Assembly: GCA_002862965.1 (NCBI GenBank)
Contig: PKCW01000178.1
Span: 1-5,748, forward strand
DNA: 5,748 nucleotides
Reading direction: 5' to 3'
Source: Pseudomonadota bacterium
GTDB taxonomy: Bacteria; Pseudomonadota; Gammaproteobacteria; UBA5335
Positions 1 to 5,677 of the stretch are shown here, in pieces; within the stretch, counting starts at the first letter, position 1, and each line of letters opens with the position of its first letter. A program made the translations under genes and the position numbers. Below the pieces are notes generated by a model. That model saw only the letters and a program-made list of their open reading frames with translations, was not told the DNA's origin and did not search any database.

Positions 1-390
1 CAGCCGGCACACCTCCATCAGCTTGATGGTGCGCTCTTCCACGCCCTTGGCGCAGTCGATCACCATCAGCGCCGAGTCGACCGCCGTCAGGGTGCGGTAG
101 GTGTCCTCGGAGAAATCCTCGTGCCCCGGCGTGTCGAGCAGGTTGACGATGCAGTCGCGGTAGGGGAACTGCATCACCGAGCTGGTGACCGAAATGCCGC
201 GTTGCTTTTCCAGCTCCATCCAGTCGGAGGTGGCGTGACGGCCGGCCTTGCGACCCTTGACCGCGCCGGCGAGCTGGATGGCGCCACCGAACAGCAGCAG
301 CTTTTCGGTGAGCGTGGTCTTGCCCGCGTCGGGGTGGGAAATGATGGCAAAGGTGCGCCGCCGCGCCGTCGCCTCGGCGATCTGGGACAT
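1..390 (-). CDS. prfC: Peptide chain release factor 3 (RF3), N-terminal part
   Basis: Cytoplasmic translational GTPase that removes RF1/RF2 from the ribosome after peptide release. The first 130 codons are visible and the frame is open to the window edge; full-length RF3 is about 530 aa, so roughly three quarters is missing. The GTPase motifs are in order: P-loop SHPDAGKTT (residues 18-26), switch I region around QRGISVTSS (63-71), and G3 DTPGH (86-90). The stretch after G1 ([19 protein letters not shown]) and the [16 protein letters not shown] signature separate RF3 from EF-G and LepA. The ATG (complement of 388-390) is preceded by GGAG (396-399, read on the minus strand). It lies 202 nt downstream of fmdB in the same direction, but it is a housekeeping gene and a TACAAT box in the gap suggests its own promoter. 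No link to amide metabolism is implied. Confidence 0.96.
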   Translation of the reverse strand, partial: MSQIAEATARRRTFAIISHPDAGKTTLTEKLLLFGGAIQLAGAVKGRKAGRHATSDWMELEKQRGISVTSSVMQFPYRDCIVNLLDTPGHEDFSEDTYRTLTAVDSALMVIDCAKGVEERTIKLMEVCRL

Positions 391-445
391 GCAGACTCCG
401 GTCGATCGTCCATTGCGCGGACCCGCAGGCCGCGCAAAGGGTGCG

Positions 446-451
446 ATTGTA
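446..451 (-). promoter_or_regulatory. prfC: Possible -10 box of a prfC promoter
   Basis: Read on the minus strand this is TACAAT, one mismatch from the sigma-70 -10 consensus, about 55 nt upstream of the prfC ATG. It is the most AT-rich spot of an otherwise GC-rich gap. No convincing -35 box lies 16-18 bp upstream, so the call is weak. Independent transcription of prfC is expected because its neighbours are conditional genes. Confidence 0.33.
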
Positions 452-494
452 CCGGATGCGAACCCCGTGCCGCAGACGCCGGCGCGCCAGCCGG

Positions 495-540
495 GCGTGC
501 GGCTCAGCGCGGATGGCCGAGCCGCATCATGGCCGCACGC
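495..540 (-). terminator. Overlapping inverted repeats downstream of fmdB (possible terminator)
   Basis: Two stems share a strand. GCGTGCGGC (495-503) pairs exactly with GCCGCACGC (532-540), giving 9 bp around a 28-nt loop. GCGGCTC (499-505) pairs exactly with GAGCCGC (519-525), giving 7 bp around a 13-nt loop. The two cannot form together. The region starts 52 nt beyond the fmdB stop, where the end of the fmdAB transcript is expected. There is no T-run on either side, so this is not a classical intrinsic terminator; it could be a transcript-end stabiliser or only GC-rich chance structure. Confidence 0.33.
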
Positions 541-592
541 GGGCGGCGTAGACCGGAACCGGCCGGCATCGCCCGCGCGATCGGCAGCGGCC

Positions 593-889
593 TCAGTGCC
601 CCAGCATCCAGGGACGCTTGCCGCCGGGGCCCGCATGGCCGCAGCCCGGCCCATGCACGTGACCCGCGGCCGGCTCGCGGCGCACGCTGCGCGGCTCGCT
701 CGCGCTGCGCTCGTTGCGGCTGTGGGCCTGATAGGTCGCGGCCGAGACCTGACGCAAGGCCGGCACGGAGATCAGCCGCTCGGAGGTGCCGGCGCATTGC
801 GGACAGCCGGCCGGAGCGTTGCGCTCGCTCATGGCGCGCAGCATGGTGAACGGGCCGCATGCGGCACACTGGTATTCATACAAGGGCAT
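593..889 (-). CDS. fmdB: FmdB-family zinc-ribbon protein
   Basis: A 98-aa small protein of the FmdB putative regulatory family. It starts MPLYEYQC and carries one zinc ribbon with two CxxC knuckles: C8/C11 and C29/C32. A variable linker follows, then a His/Cys-rich tail (H77, H79, C83, H85) and the C-terminal RPWMLGH, an ending I associate with proteobacterial members. The family is named after the gene next to formamidase in Methylophilus methylotrophus, where a regulatory role in amidase expression was proposed; the molecular function remains unclear. The frame is open further upstream, but this ATG has GGGAGAA just ahead of it and gives the canonical N terminus. It lies 44 nt downstream of fmdA on the same strand, so the two are probably co-transcribed. 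The zinc ribbon is clear; the regulatory role is inferred from family naming. Confidence 0.9.
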   Translation of the reverse strand: MPLYEYQCAACGPFTMLRAMSERNAPAGCPQCAGTSERLISVPALRQVSAATYQAHSRNERSASEPRSVRREPAAGHVHGPGCGHAGPGGKRPWMLGH

Positions 890-933
890 CGAGGTTCTCC
901 CGGGCATATTTCGAAGACGACGGTCGCCGGTGT

Positions 934-2160
934 TCAGCCGGCCATCGCCAGATCGGCCCCGCCGCTGACCATGATCTCGGGCCCGGCGGCGTTGGGCATG
1001 ATGTCGAAGTCGAAGATTTCGGACGGGATCCACAGCGTGGCGCAGGCGTTGGGGATGTCGACGATGCCGCTGATGTGCCCCTCGACCGGCGCGGTGCCCA
1101 GAATGGCGTAGGCCTGCTCGCCGGTGTACCCGAAGTTCTTCAGGTACGCGATGGCGTTGAGACAGGCCTGGCGATAGGCGACGTGGGCGTCGAGGTAGTA
1201 TTGCTTGCCCGACTCATCGACCGAAATCCCCTCGAAGATCAGATAGTTGGTGTAGCGCGGCTCGAGCGGGCTGGGCTTGAAGATGGGATTCCTGATGCCG
1301 TACTTGGTCATGCCGCCCTTGATGATCTCCACATGCAGGTCGATCCAGCCGGCCATTTCGATGGCGCCGCAGAAGGTGATTTCGCCATCGCCCTGCGAGA
1401 AATGGATGTCGCCCATCGACAGGCCGGCGTTCTTGACGTAGACGGGAAAGTACACCTTGGCGCCGCGCGAGAGATTCTTGATGTCGCAGTTGCCGCCGTG
1501 CTCCCGCGGCGGCACCGTGCGGGCGCCTTCGAGCGCTGCGGCCTGCGCGGCACTGCCGGTGAGGCGGCCCATCACCGCCGAGGTGGGATTGGGCGGCAAG
1601 GCGAGTTCCGGCACGCGATTCGGGTCGGTCGCGATCAGCGCTCGCTCGCGCGCATTCCAGGTCTTGAGCAGATCGGCGGACGGCAGACAGCCGATCAGTC
1701 CCGGATGCATGAGGCCGGCGAAGCGCACCCCGGGGATGTGCCGCGACTGGGCATAGATGCCTTCGAAATTCCAGCACGCCTTGCGCGCATCTGGATAGTG
1801 GTCGGTCAGGAAGCCGCCGCCGTTGCTCTTGGCGAACAGGCCGGTGAAGCCCCAGTCCGATTCGGCCAGCGTGCCGATGTCGAGGATGTCGACCACGAGC
1901 AGATCGCCGGGCTCGGCGCCTTCCACCCCGATGGGACCGCTGAGGTAGTGGACCTGGGTCAGGTCGACGTCGCGGATGTCGTTGGCCGAATCGTCGTCGA
2001 GGATCTGGCCGCCGGTCCAGTCGAGGCACTGCACGCGGAAGCTGCTGCCGGGCTTGACCATTTCCACCATGGGCAGGTCGGGATGCCAGCGGTTGTGGAT
2101 GACGCCGCCCTGTTCGGCCGCTGGCTTGGATACATCGACCTCGATCAACGTCTGCAGCAT
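934..2160 (-). CDS. fmdA: Formamidase/acetamidase (FmdA family)
   Basis: Cytoplasmic amidohydrolase of the FmdA/AmdA acetamidase-formamidase family. It hydrolyses formamide (or acetamide-like short amides) to the carboxylate plus ammonia. It is unrelated to the nitrilase-fold AmiE/AmiF amidases. At 408 aa it has the usual family length. Conserved blocks seen: SGPIGVEGAEPGDLLVVDI (74-92), HPGLIGCLPS (152-161), PREHGGNCDIKNL (218-230), GDIHFSQGDGE (250-260), EMAGWIDLHVE (268-278) and EGHISGIVDIPNACATLWIP (360-379). No signal peptide is seen. The ATG at 2158-2160 has GAGGGA about 8 nt upstream and gives the family N terminus MLQTLIEVDVSKP. An in-frame ATG at 2271 would lie upstream of the predicted transcript start. 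It is followed by fmdB and faces away from the sigma-54 activator gene. The family is certain; formamide versus acetamide preference cannot be read from sequence, and formamide is favoured by the fmdB neighbour. Confidence 0.95.
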   Translation of the reverse strand: MLQTLIEVDVSKPAAEQGGVIHNRWHPDLPMVEMVKPGSSFRVQCLDWTGGQILDDDSANDIRDVDLTQVHYLSGPIGVEGAEPGDLLVVDILDIGTLAESDWGFTGLFAKSNGGGFLTDHYPDARKACWNFEGIYAQSRHIPGVRFAGLMHPGLIGCLPSADLLKTWNARERALIATDPNRVPELALPPNPTSAVMGRLTGSAAQAAALEGARTVPPREHGGNCDIKNLSRGAKVYFPVYVKNAGLSMGDIHFSQGDGEITFCGAIEMAGWIDLHVEIIKGGMTKYGIRNPIFKPSPLEPRYTNYLIFEGISVDESGKQYYLDAHVAYRQACLNAIAYLKNFGYTGEQAYAILGTAPVEGHISGIVDIPNACATLWIPSEIFDFDIMPNAAGPEIMVSGGADLAMAG

Positions 2161-2254
2161 ATCGGGTTCCCTCGGATGGCGAAGTTTCAGGAGCTTGCGT
2201 ACCGACGCCGGCGGCCGCCCGAAGGCCGGGGCCGAGCGCGTGCCGGAAAGCCTG

Positions 2255-2270
2255 AGCAAGTTGCAGACCA
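2255..2270 (-). promoter_or_regulatory. fmdA: Sigma-54 (-24/-12) promoter of fmdAB
   Basis: On the minus strand the sequence is TGGTCTGCAACTTGCT. It has the invariant GG and GC dinucleotides ten bases apart and a perfect TTGCT -12 element; the -24 element keeps TGG and the final G of TGGCACG. The predicted start is near 2244, giving an 84-nt leader. A sigma-54 activator is encoded divergently next door and repeat elements lie about 120-130 bp upstream, as expected of an enhancer. A rival match at 2231-2245 has a better -24 half but a poor -12 half (CGGC). Confidence 0.6.
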
Positions 2271-2297
2271 AGCGGGATGGCCGAATTTTGCCTTTTG

Positions 2298-2310
2298 AGT
2301 CAGTCGCTTG
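2298..2310 (+). promoter_or_regulatory. Weak IHF-like site on the fmdA side
   Basis: AGTCAGTCGCTTG matches WATCARNNNNTTR with one mismatch, next to an AT-rich patch (2283-2297). It lies between the fmdA promoter and the upstream repeats, 27 nt from the -24 element; the exact IHF match upstream of the transporter operon lies 25 nt from its -24 element, in opposite relative orientation. A one-mismatch hit of this kind can easily arise by chance. Confidence 0.28.
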
Positions 2311-2311
2311 A

Positions 2312-2380
2312 ATTGTTCACGCCCTGCCGACGCAGGCGGGGCCCGCGGAAATGCGGCCGGATTGTTGGACATTGTTCGAA
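2312..2380. promoter_or_regulatory. Putative upstream activator (enhancer) sites shared by fmdA and the activator gene
   Basis: Three ATTGTT repeats on the plus strand: ATTGTTCAC (2312-2320), ATTGTTGGAC (2361-2370) and ATTGTTCGAA (2371-2380); the last two are head-to-tail at exactly 10 bp. Inside the pair is the imperfect dyad TTGGACA-T-TGTTCGA (2365-2379) with the 8-mer GACATTGT (2368-2375). The same 8-mer occurs on the other strand upstream of the transporter operon. It is centred about 128 bp from the predicted fmdA start and about 124 bp from the predicted activator start. The likely ligand is the Fis-type helix-turn-helix of the neighbouring activator; that is inference. Confidence 0.5.
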
Positions 2381-2469
2381 TTTGATGAAGGCCAATGCCC
2401 GCCATTCCGGCGCTGCACGGTGATGGTGCATTTCCGGGTCGCTCCCGTTCCGATTCAACATCTTAAGAT

Positions 2470-2485
2470 GGGCGCGTTCCTTGCA
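2470..2485 (+). promoter_or_regulatory. Sigma-54 (-24/-12) promoter of the activator gene
   Basis: GGGCGCGTTCCTTGCA: GG at 2471-2472 and GC at 2483-2484 with ten bases between, a perfect TTGCA -12 element, and a -24 element differing from TGGCACG at two positions. It closely resembles the transporter promoter (TGGCGCG-N4-TTGCT). The predicted start near 2496 leaves a 24-nt leader that still contains the GGGGA ribosome site at 2510-2514. If correct, the activator stimulates its own gene. Confidence 0.55.
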
Positions 2486-2519
2486 TCATCACCCTTGAGC
2501 ACAGCCTGCGGGGATATTG

Positions 2520-4151
2520 ATGAGTTGCCGTCCGCGAGATCTGCCTCGATCGCCCGACCTGCCCGATCCGGCGCTCCAGCCGAGCGGCGACCTCCAGTTC
2601 ATCCTGGAGCTGGCCAAGCTGCAGGAACGGCGACTCGATCCCGAGCGCACCATCGCCGCCATCCTGCGTCTACTCGCCCAGTTGCGCGGGCTGAACAGCG
2701 GACGGGTCAGCTTGCCGGACCGCAGCGGCGTCCATCTCAAGGTGCGGTACAGCTACGGCCTCGATACGGCTCACCTGAAAGCCGGCGGCTACACGGTGCC
2801 GCTCAACCAGGGCGTGACCGGGCATGTCATGCGCACGGGCACCATCGGTCTGGTGACCGACATCCAGACCGAACCGCTCTACCTCACCCGCATCACCGCC
2901 TGGGACGAGCGCTACCTGGGCCCGATCGCCTTTCTGGCGGTGCCCATCCTGGAAGAAGGACGGCCGATCGCGGTGCTGGCAGCCCAGAAGGACGGTGCCC
3001 ATCGCCGCCGCTTCGACGACGACCTGATGCTGATGCGCATCGCTGCGGCGATGATCGGTCAGGTGATGCGCATCGAGCAGTTCGTCAGCCAGCGCACGGC
3101 CGAACTGGTGAGCGAAAACCAGCAGCTCTGGCAATCGATCCGGCAGAACGCCCTGGCCCATGGCGTGATCGGCGAAAGCACGGTACTGCTGGAAGCCCTG
3201 AAGCAGGCGGGTCAGGTCTCGCGCAGCGAGGCGCCGGTGCTGCTGCTCGGCGAGTCGGGGACGGGCAAGGAGAAATTCGCGCGTCTGGTCCACCAGCAGA
3301 GCGATCGGCGCGAGCGGCCCTTCATCTGCATCAACTGCGCCGCCATCCCCGCGGCCCTGCTGGAGTCGGAGCTGTTCGGCCACGAAAAAGGCAGCTTCAC
3401 GGGCGCCGACGCCCTGCGCAAGGGCAAGATCGAGGCGGCCGAGGGCGGCACGCTGTTCCTGGACGAGATCGGCGACATGCCGCTGGAACTGCAGGCCAAG
3501 CTGCTGCGCGTGCTGCAGGACCGGCAGGTCCAGCGGGTGGGCGCCAGCCAGCCGATTCCGGTCGATTTCCGCATCCTGACGGCCACCAACGTCAACCTGC
3601 GCCAGCTCGTCAACGAGCGCCGCTTCCGCCTCGATCTCTACTATCGGCTGAGCGTGGTGCCGATCTATCTGCCGCCGCTGCGCGAGCGCGACGGCGACGT
3701 CAAGATGCTGGTGCTGCATTTCCTCAATGAACTCAACCACCGCTATGAACGCAACGTGATTCTGGAAAAAGGCGTGCTGCGGCGGCTGGAGTCCTTCGAC
3801 TGGCCGGGCAATATCCGCCAGTTGCAGAACGTGATGGAGCGCGCCATCGTCATGGCCGAGGGCATGATCGTGACGACCGCGCAGATCGGTCGCATCCTGC
3901 AGGACGAATCGATCGTGCAACTGCATCAGCCGGAGCGCCCTGCGGCACAGGCCGTCTCGACGGCGACATCCGGGCTCGGCGCGGACTGCGAACCGCGCCG
4001 CTATCTGAAAGTGCACCGCACCCAGGGGCATGCCATCAGCGAAGCGCTGCGGGACTGCGAAGGCAATCAGAGCGCCGCGGCGCGACGCCTGGGCATGACC
4101 ACGCGCCAGTTGCGGTATCGCATGACCAAACTCGGCATCGGGGCGGTGTAG
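2520..4151 (+). CDS. Sigma-54-dependent transcriptional activator (GAF-AAA+-Fis, NifA-like)
   Basis: Bacterial enhancer-binding protein of 543 aa that remodels RNA polymerase-sigma-54 by ATP hydrolysis. N-terminal GAF-type sensor at about residues 25-190, a short helical linker, then an AAA+ core at about 215-460. The core has Walker A GESGTGKE (244-251), sigma-54-contact loop GSFTGA (291-296), Walker [10 protein letters not shown] (311-319), sensor I around TATN (354-357), arginine-finger candidates R370 and R376 in FRLDLYYRL, and sensor [10 protein letters not shown] (428-435). A C-terminal Fis-type helix-turn-helix lies at about 515-540 ([20 protein letters not shown]). There is no receiver domain, so control is probably by ligand or partner binding to the GAF domain rather than phosphorylation. 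The loop has Ser where GAFTGA has Ala. ATG 2520 has GGGGA (2510-2514) with a 5-nt spacer; a TTG codon directly before it is a less likely start. It lies between the fmdA and transporter operons and probably controls both; the sensed signal is unknown. Confidence 0.93.
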   Translation: MSCRPRDLPRSPDLPDPALQPSGDLQFILELAKLQERRLDPERTIAAILRLLAQLRGLNSGRVSLPDRSGVHLKVRYSYGLDTAHLKAGGYTVPLNQGVTGHVMRTGTIGLVTDIQTEPLYLTRITAWDERYLGPIAFLAVPILEEGRPIAVLAAQKDGAHRRRFDDDLMLMRIAAAMIGQVMRIEQFVSQRTAELVSENQQLWQSIRQNALAHGVIGESTVLLEALKQAGQVSRSEAPVLLLGESGTGKEKFARLVHQQSDRRERPFICINCAAIPAALLESELFGHEKGSFTGADALRKGKIEAAEGGTLFLDEIGDMPLELQAKLLRVLQDRQVQRVGASQPIPVDFRILTATNVNLRQLVNERRFRLDLYYRLSVVPIYLPPLRERDGDVKMLVLHFLNELNHRYERNVILEKGVLRRLESFDWPGNIRQLQNVMERAIVMAEGMIVTTAQIGRILQDESIVQLHQPERPAAQAVSTATSGLGADCEPRRYLKVHRTQGHAISEALRDCEGNQSAAARRLGMTTRQLRYRMTKLGIGAV

Positions 4152-4153
4152 GA

Positions 4154-4201
4154 CGATTGTCAATCGCCCGGACATTGCCCGGCAAAGCTTGACAATGTCA
4201 A
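4154..4201. promoter_or_regulatory. Putative enhancer with three small palindromes upstream of the transporter operon
   Basis: Three perfect odd-centred palindromes in 48 bp: CGATTG-T-CAATCG (4154-4166), TTGCC-C-GGCAA (4175-4185) and TTGACA-A-TGTCAA (4189-4201), with centres at 4160, 4180 and 4195. All are of the form TTG...CAA. Read on the minus strand, the last contains GACATTGTCAA, sharing GACATTGT with the fmdA/activator region. A longer dyad GACATTG (4171-4177) / CAATGTC (4193-4199) overlaps them. They lie about 125-160 bp upstream of the predicted sigma-54 start, the normal enhancer range. The first begins only 3 nt after the activator stop codon. Confidence 0.55.
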
Positions 4202-4257
4202 TGCGCCTCGCCCGCCCACCCGCTTCCCGCCGCGCCCACCGCAACGAATAAGCTATT

Positions 4258-4270
4258 TATCAATGTGTTG
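4258..4270 (+). promoter_or_regulatory. IHF-binding site
   Basis: TATCAATGTGTTG matches the IHF consensus WATCARNNNNTTR at every position and is preceded by the AT-rich run AATAAGCTATTTA, also typical. It sits between the upstream palindromes (4154-4201) and the -24/-12 promoter (4296-4311), where a DNA bend would bring activator and polymerase together. It stands out because the surroundings are GC-rich. Confidence 0.65.
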
Positions 4271-4295
4271 CGACGCAACGCGCGGCGCTTCGCCT

Positions 4296-4311
4296 TGGCG
4301 CGGTCCTTGCT
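4296..4311 (+). promoter_or_regulatory. urtA: Sigma-54 (-24/-12) promoter of the amide transporter operon
   Basis: TGGCGCGGTCCTTGCT matches the consensus TGGCACG-N4-TTGCW with a single mismatch; GG at 4297-4298 and GC at 4309-4310 are ten bases apart. The predicted start near 4322 leaves a 35-nt leader carrying AGGAGA. This is the best of the three -24/-12 matches in the window. The IHF match and palindromes upstream complete the usual sigma-54 layout. Confidence 0.75.
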
Positions 4312-4356
4312 CACCAAGGAGTGGCTTCACCGTCCCACCCGCTCAGGAGATCGCCG

Positions 4357-5604
4357 ATGCGTCTTGCCCTTGTCTCCCGTCGCTTGTTTTCATTGCGTCG
4401 ACCGCCGGCCCTGGCCTTTGCCGCGTTGCTCGCCGCCACCGGCGTGGCCGGCGCCGCCGATTACCCCACGGCGAAGGTCAACACCACCAAGCTGGCCGTC
4501 ACCGATCAGGTCGTCAAGGTCGGCATCCTGCATTCGGTGACCGGCACCATGGCGATCAGCGAAACGGGATCGGTGGAAGCCGAGAAGCTCGCCATCAAGC
4601 AGATCAACGACATGGGCGGCATTCTCGGGCGCAAGATCGAGATCATCCAGGAAGACGGCGCCAGCGACTGGCCGACCTTCGCGGAAAAATCGCGCAAGCT
4701 GCTGGTCCAGGATCGCGTCGCCACCGTGTTCGGCTGCTGGACCTCGGCCTCGCGCAAGGCCGTGCTGCCGGTATTCGAGAAAGAGAACGGCCTGCTCTAC
4801 TACCCCACCTTCTACGAAGGTCTGGAGCAGTCCAAGAACGTGATCTACACCGGCCAGGAGGCGACCCAGCAGATTCTCGCGGGCCTGGACTGGATCGCCA
4901 AGGAAAAGAACGCCAAGACCTTCTATCTGATCGGCTCGGACTACATCTGGCCGCGCACCTCGATGAAGATCGCGCGCAAGCACATCGAAAACGTCCTCAA
5001 GGGCACCGTGGTGGCGGAGGAATACTTCCCGCTGGGGCACACCAACTTCGGCTCGGTCATCAACAAGATGAAGCTCAAGAAGCCGGACGTGATCTACAGC
5101 GCGGTGGTCGGCGGCAGCAACGTGGCCTGGTACAAGCAGCTCAAGGCAGCCGGCGTGACGGCGGAGAAGCAGACCCTGCTCACCATTTCGGTGACCGAGG
5201 ATGAGGTGCTGGGCATCGGCGGCGAGAACATGAAGGGCTTCTACTCGGCAATGAAATACTTCCAGAGCCTGGACAACGCCAACAACAAGGAATTCGTCAA
5301 GTCCTTCAAGGCGATGTGGGGCGCGGACAGTGTCATCGGCGATGTGACCCAGGCCGCCTATCTCGGTCCCTGGCTGTGGAAGGAGGCGGTCGAGAAGGCG
5401 GGCAGCTTCGATGTCGACAAGGTGGTCGCGGCCTCGCCCGGCCTCGAGCTCAAGACCGCCCCCGAGGGCTACGTGAAGGTCCACCCCAACCACCATCTCT
5501 GGAGCAAGCTGCGGGTGGGCCAATGGGACGCCGCCGGCCAGGCCAAGGTGGTCTACGAGTCTGAACTGATCGAGCCGAATCCCTTCCCGGCCGGCTACCA
5601 GTAA
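4357..5604 (+). CDS. urtA: Periplasmic amide/urea-binding protein of a branched-chain-type ABC transporter (UrtA/FmdD)
   Basis: Extracellular solute-binding receptor (415 aa) of the UrtA/FmdD/AmiC group within the Leu/Ile/Val-binding type I fold. The ATG has AGGAGA (4345-4350) with a 6-nt spacer; an in-frame GTG at 4321 lies at or before the predicted transcript start. The signal peptide ends around AGA-ADYP (residues 33/34) and contains SRRLF (7-11), so Tat export is possible. Mature landmarks: VGILHSVTGTMAISE (55-69), GRKIEIIQEDGASDWPTFAEK (91-111), VFGCWTSASRKAVLPVFEKE (124-143), LLYYPTFYEG (146-155) and WYKQLKAAGVT (258-268). The GCWTS and GTMAISE blocks place it with urea/amide receptors. 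Next to fmdA-fmdB, a short-chain amide is the more likely ligand, so fmdD would be an equally good name. The permease gene follows after 73 nt. The sigma-54 promoter upstream suggests induction by the adjacent activator. Confidence 0.9.
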   Translation: MRLALVSRRLFSLRRPPALAFAALLAATGVAGAADYPTAKVNTTKLAVTDQVVKVGILHSVTGTMAISETGSVEAEKLAIKQINDMGGILGRKIEIIQEDGASDWPTFAEKSRKLLVQDRVATVFGCWTSASRKAVLPVFEKENGLLYYPTFYEGLEQSKNVIYTGQEATQQILAGLDWIAKEKNAKTFYLIGSDYIWPRTSMKIARKHIENVLKGTVVAEEYFPLGHTNFGSVINKMKLKKPDVIYSAVVGGSNVAWYKQLKAAGVTAEKQTLLTISVTEDEVLGIGGENMKGFYSAMKYFQSLDNANNKEFVKSFKAMWGADSVIGDVTQAAYLGPWLWKEAVEKAGSFDVDKVVAASPGLELKTAPEGYVKVHPNHHLWSKLRVGQWDAAGQAKVVYESELIEPNPFPAGYQ

Positions 5605-5614
5605 GCAACCGGCG

Positions 5615-5649
5615 CGGCCCGCCGGAGGGATGCTCCCTTCGGCGGGCCG
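5615..5649 (+). repeat. Strong intercistronic hairpin between receptor and permease genes
   Basis: The left arm (5615-5630) and right arm (5634-5649) form a 16-bp stem with a single G-U pair and a 3-nt TGC loop. The stem is almost entirely G/C with short A/T positions near the loop. It begins 10 nt after the receptor stop. No T-run follows, so full intrinsic termination is unlikely. Hairpins at this position in ABC operons commonly stabilise the upstream message or partly attenuate, giving more binding protein than permease; that role is inferred. Confidence 0.75.
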
Positions 5650-5677
5650 GGTCCACCTCGACACGGGAGCGCATCAC

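Larger units (their letters stand above)
2161..2519. other. Divergent regulatory region between fmdA and the activator gene
   Basis: 359 bp without a gene. From left to right I see: the fmdA leader with its ribosome site; a -24/-12 promoter toward fmdA (2255-2270); an AT-richer patch with a near-IHF match (2283-2310); an ATTGTT repeat at 2312; a tandem pair of ATTGTT repeats at 2361 and 2371 containing GACATTGT; another near-IHF match at 2453-2465 (ATTCAACATCTTA, one mismatch); and a -24/-12 promoter toward the activator (2470-2485). Frames crossing it are shadows with no family resemblance. The layout suggests one enhancer serving two divergent sigma-54 promoters. Confidence 0.7.

Noticed and set aside
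890..1033. Longer fmdB start inside the end of fmdA
   Set aside because: The extension is out-of-frame fmdA sequence; the canonical MPLYEYQC start has its own Shine-Dalgarno sequence.
2231..2245. Alternative minus-strand -24/-12 match with GGCACG at the -24 side
   Set aside because: The -24 half is better than at 2255-2270, but the -12 half reads CGGC instead of TTGC, and the distance to the repeat elements no longer matches the other promoters. Kept only as a second choice.
2161..2271. Longer fmdA start at the ATG complementary to 2269-2271
   Set aside because: The extra 37 residues are Arg/Pro-rich, lack family resemblance, and would begin upstream of the predicted transcript start; the ATG at 2160 has a good ribosome site.
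859..2298. 479-aa plus-strand open frame across fmdA
   Set aside because: Antisense shadow caused by GC-rich codon use; no recognisable domain, whereas the minus strand encodes an intact FmdA.
4189..4194. TTGACA as a sigma-70 -35 box
   Set aside because: No -10 box lies 16-18 bp downstream (the sequence there is C-rich), and the hexamer is one arm of a perfect palindrome.
2670..4244. 524-aa minus-strand open frame across the activator
   Set aside because: Antisense shadow rich in His/Gln/Arg/Ala; no domain, and the plus strand carries every AAA+ motif.
4203..4245. C-rich, G-poor tract upstream of the IHF match
   Set aside because: Strand-asymmetric but without repeat unit, dyad or known motif; probably just spacer.
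4321..4356. GTG start of the receptor 12 codons upstream
   Set aside because: It would coincide with the predicted sigma-54 transcript start, and ATG 4357 has AGGAGA at ideal spacing.
4390..5664. 424-aa minus-strand open frame across the receptor gene
   Set aside because: Shadow of the receptor codons with no family resemblance.
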